Source: Pyrinomonadaceae bacterium (lineage in GTDB: Bacteria; Acidobacteriota; Blastocatellia; Pyrinomonadales; Pyrinomonadaceae). From it: a stretch of DNA of 63,962 bases. Below the pieces are notes generated by a model that worked only from the letters and a program-made list of their open reading frames with translations, ran no database searches and was not told the DNA's origin. The DNA lies in the NCBI GenBank assembly GCA_030840675.1, contig JAVEEA010000104.1, positions 1-63,962 on the forward strand, read 5' to 3'. The position numbers and the translations under genes were made by a program. Shown one piece after another: positions 28,469-37,332 of the stretch (within the stretch, counting starts at the first letter, position 1; the number at the start of each line of letters is the position of its first letter).

Positions 28469-31400
28469 ATGTTTCGCTTCATCCGAATTCCCTGCGTGCT
28501 ATTGACTTCAATTCTGATTGCCGTCGCGGTATGCGCACAAAGCGCGCCGCCGCCGGCTCCGGAGTTTTACTCCACCATGCAGTGGCGCTGCATTGGCCCA
28601 CATCGCGGCGGTCGCGTGTTGGCTGTGTCCGGCGTGCGTGGCGAACCGAATACCTTTTACTTCGGCGCGGTAGCGGGTGGGGTTTGGAAGACGACTGACG
28701 CAGGCCGTACCTGGACACCAATCTTCGATCGCCAGCCAGTCGCTTCCATCGGTGCGCTCGCTGTTTCAACTTCCGACCCAAACACGATCTACGTTGGTAC
28801 CGGCGAAGCGGACATGCGTTCCGACATCACGTTCGGCGCCGGCGTTTATAAGTCGACTGACGCCGGACAAAACTGGACCTACCTGGGACTTGGCGATACG
28901 CGCCAGATTGGCCGCGTATTAATTGATCCGAAGGATGCTGACAACGTGCTGGTGGCGGCGCTGGGCCACGGGTTTGGACCAAACACCGAACGCGGGGTCT
29001 ATCGCACCACCGACGGCGGCAAGAGTTGGACGCGCGTGCTCTACCGCGACGAGCACACCGGCGCAGTCGATCTTGCTTACGATCCTGACAACTCGCGCAC
29101 GGTCTACGCCTCGCTCTGGAACGCCCGGCGCCCGCCCTATGTAACTTACGCGCCATTGACCGGGCCCGGTGGCGGAATCTTCAAGTCAAGCGACGGCGGA
29201 GCGAGCTGGAAAGAGATCACCGCTCACGGACTGCCAACTGGAACCATCGGCCGCGTTGGTCTCGATGTCGGCGCCGGTCAGCACGGCAAACGCGTCTACG
29301 CTCTGATCGACGCCGGCAAGGGCAGTGGACTCTATCGTTCCGATGACGGCGGGGAGAATTGGAGTGTGATAAGTACTGACTCGCGCATTCTCAGTCGCGG
29401 CTGGTACTTCGGCGAAGTCAGGACCGATCCGAAAAACCCGGAGGTTGTTTACGTTTCGAACGTTTCGCTGTATCGCTCGCTGGATGGCGGCAAAACTTTC
29501 AAAGCAATCAGGGGCGCACCCGGCGGCGACGATTACCATTCGCTTTGGATCGATCCGGAAAACCCACGGCGCATGATCTCCGGCGTGGACCAGGGGACCA
29601 TCATTACCGTAAACGGCGGGCAGACCTGGAGCAGTTGGTACAACCAGCCGACCGCACAGTTTTATCACGTGGCCGTCGACAATCAGTTTCCCTACTGGGT
29701 CTATGGCGCGCAGCAGGACAGCGGCACGGCTGCCGTCTCGAGTCGCAGCGACTATGGAGAGATCACCTTTCGGGACTGGCATCCGGTGGGCGCCGGCGAG
29801 AGCGGCTACATTGTGCCGGACCCGGTGAACCCGCAAATCGTTTTTGGCGGCAGCACGGGCGGCGAACTATATCGCTTCGACACGCGCACCGGACAAGTCC
29901 AGAACGTCTCGCCAACGCCTGCTGAACTCGGGTCGACTGTGCAGCATCGCTATCCCTGGACCACGCCGATCGCTTTTTCGTTTCAAGCGCCGCACGCCCT
30001 TTATCAGGCGTCGCAGTTCTTGATGAAGACTGCGGACGGCGGCGCAAGCTGGAAAATAATCAGTCCCGATCTCACGCTTCGTGCCGGCGAGAAAGCAGCG
30101 GGCGCACCCGGTGTTATCTACACAATCGCGCCGTCGCCGCTGGTAGCCGGCGCCATCTGGATCGGAACGGATAACGGTCTGATCCAACTGACGCGAAACG
30201 ACGGGCAGACCTGGAGCGACGTTTCACCGCAAGGGTTGCTGCCGTGGAGCATGATCAGTTTGATTGATGCTTCCCCACATGATCCGGCAACAGCATTCGC
30301 GGCCATCGATCGTCATCAGATGGACGACATCACGCCGCATATTTATCGCACGCACGATTACGGACGAACCTGGACGAAGATCGTAAACGGAATCCCGCGG
30401 TCCACCTTTGTGCGCGCAGTGCGCGAGGATCCGGTTCGCAAAGGACTGTTGTTTGCCGGCACCGAAACTGGTGTTTACGTTTCCTTCAATGACGGGGACG
30501 CGTGGCAGCCGTTACAGATGAACTTGCCGGCCACGCCGATACGAGACCTCGTCATCAAGGGTAACGATCTGATCGTGGCCACCCACGGACGTTCGTTCTG
30601 GATTCTGGACGACATCTCGCCGTTACGCGGCTTGAACGCGGAAACGCTGGCGGCGGCTGTTCATTTGTTTGGTCCGGCAACCGCGATTCGAATCCGCAAG
30701 AACGTGGCGCACGACACCCCGCTGCCGCCGGAAACGCCGGCCGGGAAAAACCCGCCGACCGGCGCAATCATTGACTACAGTCTGAACTCAGTACCGGCGG
30801 GTGAAGTGACGCTGGAAATCAGCGACGCCACTGGCAAAGTCGTCAGAAAATATTCTTCCAACGATCAGCGACGGCTCCTCGATGAGACGCAGTCATTCCC
30901 GACCTACTGGTTCAATCCACCAGCGCCGCTGTCAAAACGCGCGGGGCTCAATCGCTTCGTGTGGGACCTGCGTTATGAGCGGCCAGCGGCGTTGCGCTAC
31001 GGCTACAGCATCGCCGCCGCCTACGGTGAGGACGCGATCATGGTCCCGGAAGGTCCACTTGCAGCGCCCGGTATGTACCGCGTGAAACTAACGGTCGCGA
31101 ACCAAAGCTACACGGCGCCGCTGGAGTTGCGGATGGATCCGCGCGTGCGGATCGCTCCCGCTGCATTGGACCGACAGCTGGCGCTCGAACTGAAAATCAT
31201 GGACGGCATGAAGCAAAGTTATGACGCGGCGAAACGAGTGGGCGAATTGCGCCGGCAGCTGCAGGAGTTGCAAGCCAGATTAATCTCCGATCCCGGCGCC
31301 GGCACAGTACTGACAGCGGTTGCCGCGCTTGACCAGCAGGCGGCAGAGTTAGTAGCGGTCGAGCAAAGCTACCCACCGAAAGGCGTCGTCTCAGTCGCGG

Positions 31401-31624
31401 CTCTCAATGGCGCGTTCGGATCGCTTCTGCTGTTGGTCGAAGGCGCCGACTCCGCGCCCACGGCCCAAGCCGTTGCGACCTTCGCGAGTTACCACCGGTT
31501 ACTCGACGGGCTGGTAGCAAAGTGGACTGCACTTGAGAGGACGGATCTGCCGGCGCTCAACGCTTTATTGCGTGCGCGCCACTTGCCGGAAATCCCGACC
31601 CAGCCGAGTCCCGGGTTGCAATGA
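28469..31624 (+). CDS. Exported sortilin/VPS10-like beta-propeller protein (paralogue)
   Basis: 1051 residues, with GAGGAG seven bases before the ATG. The signal peptide is residues 1-25 (LLTSILIAVAVCAQ). Asp-box repeats KTTDAGRTWTPIF, KSTDAGQNWTYL, RTTDGGKSWTRVL and THDYGRTWTKI build a propeller over residues 35-720. A beta-sandwich (NRFVWDLRYERP) and a helical end follow. It aligns along its length with the product of 23177-26509, from which it lies 2 kb away on the opposite strand, so the pair looks like an old duplication. Function unknown; the propeller suggests protein or glycan binding. Confidence 0.88.
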   Translation: MFRFIRIPCVLLTSILIAVAVCAQSAPPPAPEFYSTMQWRCIGPHRGGRVLAVSGVRGEPNTFYFGAVAGGVWKTTDAGRTWTPIFDRQPVASIGALAVSTSDPNTIYVGTGEADMRSDITFGAGVYKSTDAGQNWTYLGLGDTRQIGRVLIDPKDADNVLVAALGHGFGPNTERGVYRTTDGGKSWTRVLYRDEHTGAVDLAYDPDNSRTVYASLWNARRPPYVTYAPLTGPGGGIFKSSDGGASWKEITAHGLPTGTIGRVGLDVGAGQHGKRVYALIDAGKGSGLYRSDDGGENWSVISTDSRILSRGWYFGEVRTDPKNPEVVYVSNVSLYRSLDGGKTFKAIRGAPGGDDYHSLWIDPENPRRMISGVDQGTIITVNGGQTWSSWYNQPTAQFYHVAVDNQFPYWVYGAQQDSGTAAVSSRSDYGEITFRDWHPVGAGESGYIVPDPVNPQIVFGGSTGGELYRFDTRTGQVQNVSPTPAELGSTVQHRYPWTTPIAFSFQAPHALYQASQFLMKTADGGASWKIISPDLTLRAGEKAAGAPGVIYTIAPSPLVAGAIWIGTDNGLIQLTRNDGQTWSDVSPQGLLPWSMISLIDASPHDPATAFAAIDRHQMDDITPHIYRTHDYGRTWTKIVNGIPRSTFVRAVREDPVRKGLLFAGTETGVYVSFNDGDAWQPLQMNLPATPIRDLVIKGNDLIVATHGRSFWILDDISPLRGLNAETLAAAVHLFGPATAIRIRKNVAHDTPLPPETPAGKNPPTGAIIDYSLNSVPAGEVTLEISDATGKVVRKYSSNDQRRLLDETQSFPTYWFNPPAPLSKRAGLNRFVWDLRYERPAALRYGYSIAAAYGEDAIMVPEGPLAAPGMYRVKLTVANQSYTAPLELRMDPRVRIAPAALDRQLALELKIMDGMKQSYDAAKRVGELRRQLQELQARLISDPGAGTVLTAVAALDQQAAELVAVEQSYPPKGVVSVAALNGAFGSLLLLVEGADSAPTAQAVATFASYHRLLDGLVAKWTALERTDLPALNALLRARHLPEIPTQPSPGLQ

Positions 31625-31755
31625 AATGGATATGCTCAAATCGTCATAAGCTTCGAGAGTTTGAAATTACAAGGCTGCCGCGATCACGGCCGTACGCTCG
31701 TCCACCAACCTCCACGAATCCCTCTGGAGTCCCACAGTTGAAAAAGGAGAAGAAG

Positions 31756-32628
31756 ATGTTAGCTCGTCAACTTGCTTTGGTCACCGAAACTGAGAAGGTT
31801 ACTTTTTCCGCTCTATCGCGCGTTGCTGCCGCCCTGCAAAAACAGGCCACTCGAGATCTCGCCCCCATCTGGCAAGTGAAAGCGACCGTTGATTCCTTCG
31901 TCAGTCTTGACGAAGTGCCCGTCGGTTACTGGCCCGTTATCGTAACCGAGGAAGATCTCGGCGACGCCGCGGGCATCCACGAAGACAAAGAAGGCCAGCC
32001 TTTCGCATTGGTGAGTTTTGCCAATGGCTGGGCACTGACTGCCAGCCATGAAGTTTGTGAAATGTTGGTTGATCCCTTTGGCAACCGACTGATCTCGGGG
32101 CCGTCGCCAAAACCCGGACAGGGCCGCGTCGAGTTTCTGGTTGAGGTTTGCGACCCGAGTGAGGACACGCCTTTCGCTTACCGCGTCAACGGGATCGTGG
32201 TCTCGGATTTCTATACCCCAAACTACTTCGACCCAGTCACCGCGCCCGGCGTTCGGTATAGCTTTACCGGCGCCATCAGAGCGCCGCGCGAGGTGTTGAA
32301 GAACGGTTACCTGAGCTGGCACGATCCGGTCACCGACCATTGGTTTCAGGAAACCTTTTTCACCGGCACGAAGCCGCAATTTCGCGACATCGGCAAGATC
32401 GACGCGCAGTCGAGTGAAAACCTGCGGGCCATGCTTTACAAGCGAACGCCCGAGCGCTACGAACCGAAGCGTTTCGCGGAGTCCGATATAACGGCGGCCC
32501 GTTCTTCGATGGACGCTCACTCGGAGGCAGCAGCCGCCAAGGCCGCCTCCCTGCGGACACGAATCAGGGAAGTGGTCAGCAATTCGAACCCGAAGCTCCT
32601 CGCGACTGACCTCGAAACGGAGGCTTAA
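31756..32628 (+). CDS. Metalloprotease-like protein with HEVCE motif
   Basis: 290 residues from the ATG at 31756, preceded by AAGGAGAAGAAG; the frame is open back to 31621 but the extra part has no family features. The core TASHEVCEMLVDPFGNRL holds an H98-E99-x-x-E102 pair, resembling HExxE/HExxH zinc sites, followed by GRVEFLVEVCDPSED with possible third ligands, and NGIVVSDFYTPNYFDP. I recall similar phage or secreted proteins of unknown role, but no peptidase activity is shown. There is no signal peptide. A soluble charged tail ends the protein. Confidence 0.65.
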   Translation: MLARQLALVTETEKVTFSALSRVAAALQKQATRDLAPIWQVKATVDSFVSLDEVPVGYWPVIVTEEDLGDAAGIHEDKEGQPFALVSFANGWALTASHEVCEMLVDPFGNRLISGPSPKPGQGRVEFLVEVCDPSEDTPFAYRVNGIVVSDFYTPNYFDPVTAPGVRYSFTGAIRAPREVLKNGYLSWHDPVTDHWFQETFFTGTKPQFRDIGKIDAQSSENLRAMLYKRTPERYEPKRFAESDITAARSSMDAHSEAAAAKAASLRTRIREVVSNSNPKLLATDLETEA

Positions 32629-32704
32629 CTACGTCGTGGTGTTGCCTGGTTTGCCGGACACGCGCGGGCCAACTAAACTGAGGCCGGAAGGATTTGGAGG
32701 CAAC

Positions 32705-32953
32705 ATGAAAGACGACGACGAAGCTGCCAGACGCGCGCGCGCCGATGCGTTGCGACAAAGAATCGCGGCACTGAAACCGGGGGGTAGGCGTTCGGAAACC
32801 GCGGAGGATGATTCCGAAACTTCGGGCTCACGACGAGACAAAAAACCAGGCGACAAGGCAACTCCCTTGGGCGAGAGTCCAAGGGAGTTTGTCAATCGCA
32901 AGATGCGCGAACTCGATCACGACAAAGCTGATAGCGGCGAGCCAGACTCCTAG
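32705..32953 (+). CDS. Small hydrophilic protein
   Basis: 82 residues, very charged, without membrane segments. GGAGG lies five bases before the ATG at 32705. Conserved-looking parts are the N-terminal helix (DDEAARRARADALRQRIAAL) and the C-terminal SPREFVNRKMRELD. A perfect 11-bp inverted repeat in its coding DNA (32860-32870 and 32879-32889) spans the TPLGESPREF codons. I do not recognise the family. Confidence 0.6.
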   Translation: MKDDDEAARRARADALRQRIAALKPGGRRSETAEDDSETSGSRRDKKPGDKATPLGESPREFVNRKMRELDHDKADSGEPDS

Positions 32954-33070
32954 CATTCCGGGGGGGCGCAACTCTTGAAGCAGGCTTTGGCTGGCGTGTT
33001 AGTGACGTTCGCGTTTCGCGCTCCTCGCACGCAGGCCCGGCGCTCCCAGGCGCAAGCTAACGGTTACAAG

Positions 33071-34435
33071 TCAGAACAATTCGGCGAGCGCTTCTTCGAC
33101 TGACTTCACACCTACGATCGTCACGCCGAGCAGGCGTTCCAGCCCCGCTTTGTTCGAACCCGGCATGACAATCTTCTTGAAGCCCAACGCCTGAGCTTCG
33201 CGCGCACGCACCACCGCCTGCGTCGTGCCGCGCACCTCGCCGGTCAAACCCACTTCACCAAACACAGTCGTGTGCGGATCAATCGGCAGGTTTTTGAAAC
33301 TCGACGTAATTGCCGCCACCACTCCCAGGTCCACTGCTGGTTCATCGACTTCCAAACCGCCGGCAATGTTTACAAACACATCGTCTCCCAGCATCTGCAG
33401 ACCGAGACGTTTTTCCAGCATGGCCATCAACAGCGCGACGCGGCTTTGATCCACCCCCTGCGTCATGCGCCGGCCGGTACCGTATTTCGTTTCCGAAACG
33501 AGCGCCTGAATCTCAACCAGAAGCGGACGCGTGCCTTCCATGCAAGCCGTGACCACTGAGCCGGCAACGTTGTGCGGACGCTCCTGTAAAAACATCTGCG
33601 ACGGATTGGCAACCGGGACCAGGCCCGCGCCGGTCATTTCAAACACGCCGATTTCGTTAGCCGCTCCGAAGCGGTTTTTCACCGCGCGCACGATGCGATG
33701 GTTGTGATGGCGTTCACCTTCAAAATACAAAACGGTATCGACGATGTGCTCGAGCGACTTGGGTCCGGCAATGGAACCGTCTTTGGTGATGTGGCCGATC
33801 AGGAAAATGGGAATGGTACGGTTCTTCGCCAGCAACAGAAACTGATGCGCTGCTTCCCTCACCTGCGAAACCGAGCCCGGCGCGGATTCAATCATCGCGG
33901 AGAAAACCGTTTGAATGGAGTCGACTATGATCGCAGTAGGGTTTAGCCGTTCGACTTCTTGAAAAATATTTTCCAGGTTCGTCTCGGGCAGCAGGAAGAG
34001 GTTCTTCGCTTCAATTCGCAAACGCTCGCCGCGAAGTTTTATTTGGCGTTCCGATTCCTCGCCAGAGATGTAGAGTACGGCGCCACTGTTTACACTGAGC
34101 CGGTCGGCCACTTGCAGCATCAAAGTGCTCTTGCCGATGCCCGGGTCGCCGCCAATCAAGACGAGCGTGCCGGGAACAATGCCGCCGCCGAGTACGCGAT
34201 CAAACTCGGTCACGCCGGAAGAAACGCGAGTCTCGTCTTGTGACTCGATTTCCGCGTAAGCAATCGCCGCGACTTCACGAAGTTTGAACCCGGTACGACC
34301 GCTGCCCTTTTTGAGGGCGCGTTCGCGCTCTTCGACCAGCGAGTTCCATTCGCCACACTCGGGACATTTTCCCAGCCACTTGCGCGACTGATGTCCGCAG
34401 TTTTGACAGGCAAAGATTGTTTCAGCTTTTTTCAA
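33071..34435 (-). CDS. radA: DNA repair protein RadA
   Basis: 454-residue RadA/Sms ATPase that promotes branch migration during homologous recombination. It has a zinc finger (C10, C13, C24, C27), Walker A GGDPGIGKST near residue 96, the RadA-specific KNRFG motif (AVKNRFGAANEIGVFEM), Walker B IIVDSIQTV and a C-terminal Lon-like domain (GGLEVDEPAVDLGVVAAI). The start is a TTG at 34435. It is complete and ends near a GC-rich intergenic stretch at 32954-33070 with no gene. Confidence 0.97.
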   Translation of the reverse strand: MKKAETIFACQNCGHQSRKWLGKCPECGEWNSLVEERERALKKGSGRTGFKLREVAAIAYAEIESQDETRVSSGVTEFDRVLGGGIVPGTLVLIGGDPGIGKSTLMLQVADRLSVNSGAVLYISGEESERQIKLRGERLRIEAKNLFLLPETNLENIFQEVERLNPTAIIVDSIQTVFSAMIESAPGSVSQVREAAHQFLLLAKNRTIPIFLIGHITKDGSIAGPKSLEHIVDTVLYFEGERHHNHRIVRAVKNRFGAANEIGVFEMTGAGLVPVANPSQMFLQERPHNVAGSVVTACMEGTRPLLVEIQALVSETKYGTGRRMTQGVDQSRVALLMAMLEKRLGLQMLGDDVFVNIAGGLEVDEPAVDLGVVAAITSSFKNLPIDPHTTVFGEVGLTGEVRGTTQAVVRAREAQALGFKKIVMPGSNKAGLERLLGVTIVGVKSVEEALAELF

Positions 34436-34459
34436 GGCGTTAACTCAGCAGTTGTTCGA

Positions 34460-34819
34460 TCATAGCAGCGACTTCACATTTTCCGTGGGCCGGCCCAGCA
34501 CCGCGCGGTTGCCGCGTTCGACAATCGGTCGCTGAATCAGATCGGGATGCTCGATCATCAGCGCGATGATTTCAGCATTGGAGAATTCATGTTGGCCCAG
34601 ACCGAGTTCACGGTAAATAGCCTCACTCTTCCGGAGCAGGTCACGCGGCTGCAACTTCATTTTGCCAAGCAACTCGACCAGTTTCTTTTCGGTCAGCGGC
34701 GCGTGATAGTAGTTGACCTTTTCAAACGGTACGCCACTCTCACGGAGTAGCTTGTCGAGTTCGCGACACTTTGTTCAAGTTGGCTTCTCGTAGACTGTAA
34801 TTTTATCGGTCTTTAGCAT
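34460..34819 (-). CDS. ArsC/Spx-family thioredoxin-fold oxidoreductase with in-frame TGA (candidate selenoprotein)
   Basis: From the ATG at 34819 the frame reads MLKTDKITVYEKPT, then TGA (34775-34777), then TKCRELDKLL and on without interruption to 34460: 120 codons including the stop, the usual length of this family. Relatives have a CxxC redox motif, PTCTKCR, exactly here. The TGA therefore takes the place of the first cysteine, giving PT-U-TKCR if read as selenocysteine. The rest is well conserved in type (RKSEAIYRELGL, HPDLIQRPIV, AVLGRPTENVKSLL). A stem-loop follows the TGA (separate entry). The alternative is a nonsense mutation or sequencing error; the placement argues against chance. 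Confidence 0.8.
34733..34751 (-). promoter_or_regulatory. Candidate bacterial SECIS stem-loop
   Basis: On the coding strand, 23 bases after the TGA, GCTACTC (34745-34751) pairs with GAGTGGC (34733-34739) through seven pairs, one of them G-U, around the loop CGTGA. A G in the second loop position, about 32 bases from the TGA, resembles what is described for bacterial SECIS elements. A second, weaker hairpin (TGTCG/CGACA) lies nearer. Bacterial SECIS elements vary, so this is suggestive only. Confidence 0.5.
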
Positions 34820-34850
34820 GGTGTAAATTCTTTTTGGGCTAAGCGATCAT

Positions 34851-34890
34851 CGCAGGCAGGATGCCTGCGCTCCCAGATTGCGCTCCCAGG
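34851..34890. repeat. GC-rich hairpin repeat after glutamate dehydrogenase
   Basis: CGCAGGCA and TGCCTGCG form an 8-bp hairpin with a 3-base loop, followed by two copies of GCGCTCCCAG. It abuts the stop codon of the dehydrogenase gene and shares its CTGCGCTCCCAGG core with the element at 53363-53446. Confidence 0.75.
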
Positions 34891-36159
34891 TTATGGAAAT
34901 ATTCCGCGCACGCGCGTCGCTTCCGCCACGCGATCGACGGCCAGAATATAGGCGCCGGTACGCATGTCGGTATCGTAACGCTGCGCGGTTTCGTGGACTG
35001 AATTGAACGCCGTGCGCATTGCGTCCTCCAACGTCGTATTGATTTGTTTCTCCGACCAGAAAAACGAGTACTGGTCCTGCACCCATTCGTAATAGCTCAC
35101 CGTCACTCCGCCCGCATTTGCCAGGATATCGGGAATCAGGAAAACGTCCTGGTCCGCGAGTACCCGATCCGCACCAGGTGTAGTTGGCCCGTTCGCCAGC
35201 TCGGCGACAATTTTCGCCTTCACGCGTCCGACATTCGCCAGCGTGATCGCATTTTCGAGCGCCGACGGCAACAGAATGTCGCAGTCCACTCCGATGATGT
35301 CCTCTGGCGACATCTCTTTGGCGCCGGGCAGACCGGCCAGTGACTTCGTCTCTGCCTTGTGACTGAATGCGGCGGCGATGTCGATGCCGTTTTCCGCGTA
35401 GAGTCCGGCCTTCGAATCGCAAGCCGCCACCACCTTCGCGCCGTCGGCAGCTACCAGTCGCGCGATGTTTGCGCCGGCGTTGCCGAAGCCGTGCACCGCA
35501 ACACGCGCGCCCTTGAGGTCGATGCCCTTCACTCTGCAGGCCTCGCGCAAAGTATAGAGGCAGCCGCGTGCGGTGGCTTCGTGACGGCCCTGCGATCCGC
35601 CCAGTGAGATCGGTTTGCCAGTGACGACGCCTAGTTCCGTATGGCCACGCACCATCGAGATTGTATCCATGATCCAGGCCATGGTCTGTTCATCGGTGTA
35701 AACGTCAGGCGCCGGAATGTCGCGATCGGGACCGATGATGGGAGCGATCTCAAACGCGTAACGACGCGTCAGTCGCTCCAGCTCACCCATCGAAAGACTT
35801 TTCGGATCACAGATGACGCCACCCTTGCCGCCCCCGTAAGGAATGCCGACCGTGGCGCACTTCCAGGTCATCCACGACGCGAGGGCCTTCACTTCGTCGA
35901 GCGTGACATTCGGGTGATAGCGTATGCCGCCCTTGCAGGGTCCGCGCGCGATGTTGTGTTGCACGCGATAGCCCTCGAACACCTGCACGTCGCCGCCATC
36001 CATCTTCACGGGAATGGAAACTATCAACTGCCGCTTGGGACTACTGAGGACGTGCCGAATGGAATCGTCCAGTTGCAGATAGTCGGCGGCGCGATTGAAC
36101 TGCTGGCGCGCGATTAGGAATGGATTTAGTTCTTCCGCGATAGCTTCCCTGGTCGCCAT
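34891..36159 (-). CDS. gdhA: Glutamate dehydrogenase (Glu/Leu/Phe/Val family)
   Basis: 422-residue dehydrogenase interconverting glutamate and 2-oxoglutarate plus ammonia. Conserved parts: GPCKGGIRYHPNVTLDEVKALASWMTWK in two steps, with the substrate-binding KGGIRYHP; the catalytic-lysine loop IPYGGGKGGV; the Rossmann motif VHGFGNAGANIARLV; and LPSALENAITLANV. No allosteric extension is present. The coenzyme cannot be stated from sequence alone. It stands alone, with a period-7 hairpin array in its upstream region. Confidence 0.94.
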   Translation of the reverse strand: MATREAIAEELNPFLIARQQFNRAADYLQLDDSIRHVLSSPKRQLIVSIPVKMDGGDVQVFEGYRVQHNIARGPCKGGIRYHPNVTLDEVKALASWMTWKCATVGIPYGGGKGGVICDPKSLSMGELERLTRRYAFEIAPIIGPDRDIPAPDVYTDEQTMAWIMDTISMVRGHTELGVVTGKPISLGGSQGRHEATARGCLYTLREACRVKGIDLKGARVAVHGFGNAGANIARLVAADGAKVVAACDSKAGLYAENGIDIAAAFSHKAETKSLAGLPGAKEMSPEDIIGVDCDILLPSALENAITLANVGRVKAKIVAELANGPTTPGADRVLADQDVFLIPDILANAGGVTVSYYEWVQDQYSFFWSEKQINTTLEDAMRTAFNSVHETAQRYDTDMRTGAYILAVDRVAEATRVRGIFP

Positions 36160-36231
36160 GTTTGCTTCTCCTGAAAACGGGGGTGTGAGAGCGGCGCAAT
36201 CGTAAGATGTCCAATGTACAAACGCAAGAAG

Positions 36232-36437
36232 TCCAAGTTCAAGTTTCGAGTTTCGAGTTACGAGTTACCAGTTACGGGTTTCGGGTTTGGGGTTTCGGGT
36301 TTTTGAGTCTCGGGTTTTGACTTTCAGTCATGTGTGTGGTGAGTTGGCGATTCTAAAAACCCCAAACCCGAAGCTCGTAACTCGTAACCCGATACTCGAA
36401 TCGTCACTCGTAACTCGTACATCGAAACTTGGAACTT
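36232..36437. repeat. Long inverted repeat built of period-7 units
   Basis: The 351-base gap between glutamate dehydrogenase and the TonB gene is mostly this element. The left arm (about 36236-36327) is a chain of heptamers of the form TTTCGAG, TTACGAG, TTACGGG, TTTCGGG, TTTGGGG. The right arm (about 36352-36437) is the same chain inverted (CTCGTAA, CCCGAAG and similar). The arms could pair imperfectly over some 80 bases. No gene is seen. Confidence 0.9.
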
Positions 36438-36510
36438 ACCAGACCTTCGGTTGTCTAAGGTTACCGAGTAAGCTCCTGCGACCCGCATGGCACCGGCAAG
36501 GGAGAAAGAG

Positions 36511-37308
36511 ATGTTTAATAACTTGATTGAGTCGAGTTCTCACGCGCGCGAATTGAAACGCCGCGGTTCTTTCGTTCTGTTTACCACGGCAACCTACTTG
36601 TTGCTCTTTGCCGGCGCCGGGGTCGCGAGCATCTACGCTTACGACGCGAGTCTCAGCGAACCTACTAACGATCTCGAATTAATCAGCTATGTTCCGTTAC
36701 AACCGGACAAAGTGGTTTCCGAACCTCCCCGGGTTCGTCGTAACAATCCACCCGCGGGCGCGTCACAAGGTCCGCGATCCGTTCGACCGGTATTAATTGA
36801 CCGGCCGGATAATCCGCTTAATCCACCTGCACTCGTCTCTGCGGTGGCGTCGCCGATTCCACCTGCCCACCCAGACACCGTAATCGGGAGTAGTGTGATT
36901 GAGCCTTCAGGTTACGGGCCGGGGCGTGACGGGAATTCAAACACCGGCGAGGCGAACGTCCTAACGCTGCGAACGCCCGATCCGCCACCACTGCCCGTAC
37001 CAGCGCCTGCGCCGGCTCCGAAAAGGATAGTCACTTCGTCGCGCGTGCTTAACGGTCTCGCGCTGGTCTTGCCAAAACCTGCCTATCCTCCGATTGCAAA
37101 GCAGGCGGGAATTCAGGGTGCCGTCAACGTACAGGTACTCGTCGACGAAAGCGGTCGAGTGATCTCCGCGAAAGCGGTTTCGGGCAGTCCTTTGCTGATG
37201 CATGCCGCGCAGCAGGCCGCGCTTTCAGCACGCTTCTCACCGACGAGATTAGGTGAGCAGGCGATGAAGGTTTCTGGAGTGATTACTTATAACTTCCTGC
37301 TGCAGTGA
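36511..37308 (+). CDS. TonB-family energy transducer
   Basis: 265 residues from the ATG at 36511, preceded by GGGAGAAAGAG. It has a cytoplasmic start, one membrane helix (residues 22-46, FVLFTTATYLLLFAGAGVA), a long Pro-rich periplasmic spacer (PPLPVPAPAPAP and others) and a C-terminal TonB domain with PKPAYPPIAKQAGIQGAVNV and ITYNFLLQ. The architecture is that of a genuine TonB, unlike the signal-peptide form at 5959-7170. ExbB/ExbD are not in the window. Confidence 0.88.
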   Translation: MFNNLIESSSHARELKRRGSFVLFTTATYLLLFAGAGVASIYAYDASLSEPTNDLELISYVPLQPDKVVSEPPRVRRNNPPAGASQGPRSVRPVLIDRPDNPLNPPALVSAVASPIPPAHPDTVIGSSVIEPSGYGPGRDGNSNTGEANVLTLRTPDPPPLPVPAPAPAPKRIVTSSRVLNGLALVLPKPAYPPIAKQAGIQGAVNVQVLVDESGRVISAKAVSGSPLLMHAAQQAALSARFSPTRLGEQAMKVSGVITYNFLLQ

Positions 37309-37332
37309 GGCAGCAAACGGCGCTGCGCCAGC

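Noticed and set aside
34460..34672. Short 70-residue gene starting at an internal ATG
   Set aside because: It would lack the redox motif and half of the fold; the full frame from 34819 through the TGA is the better reading.
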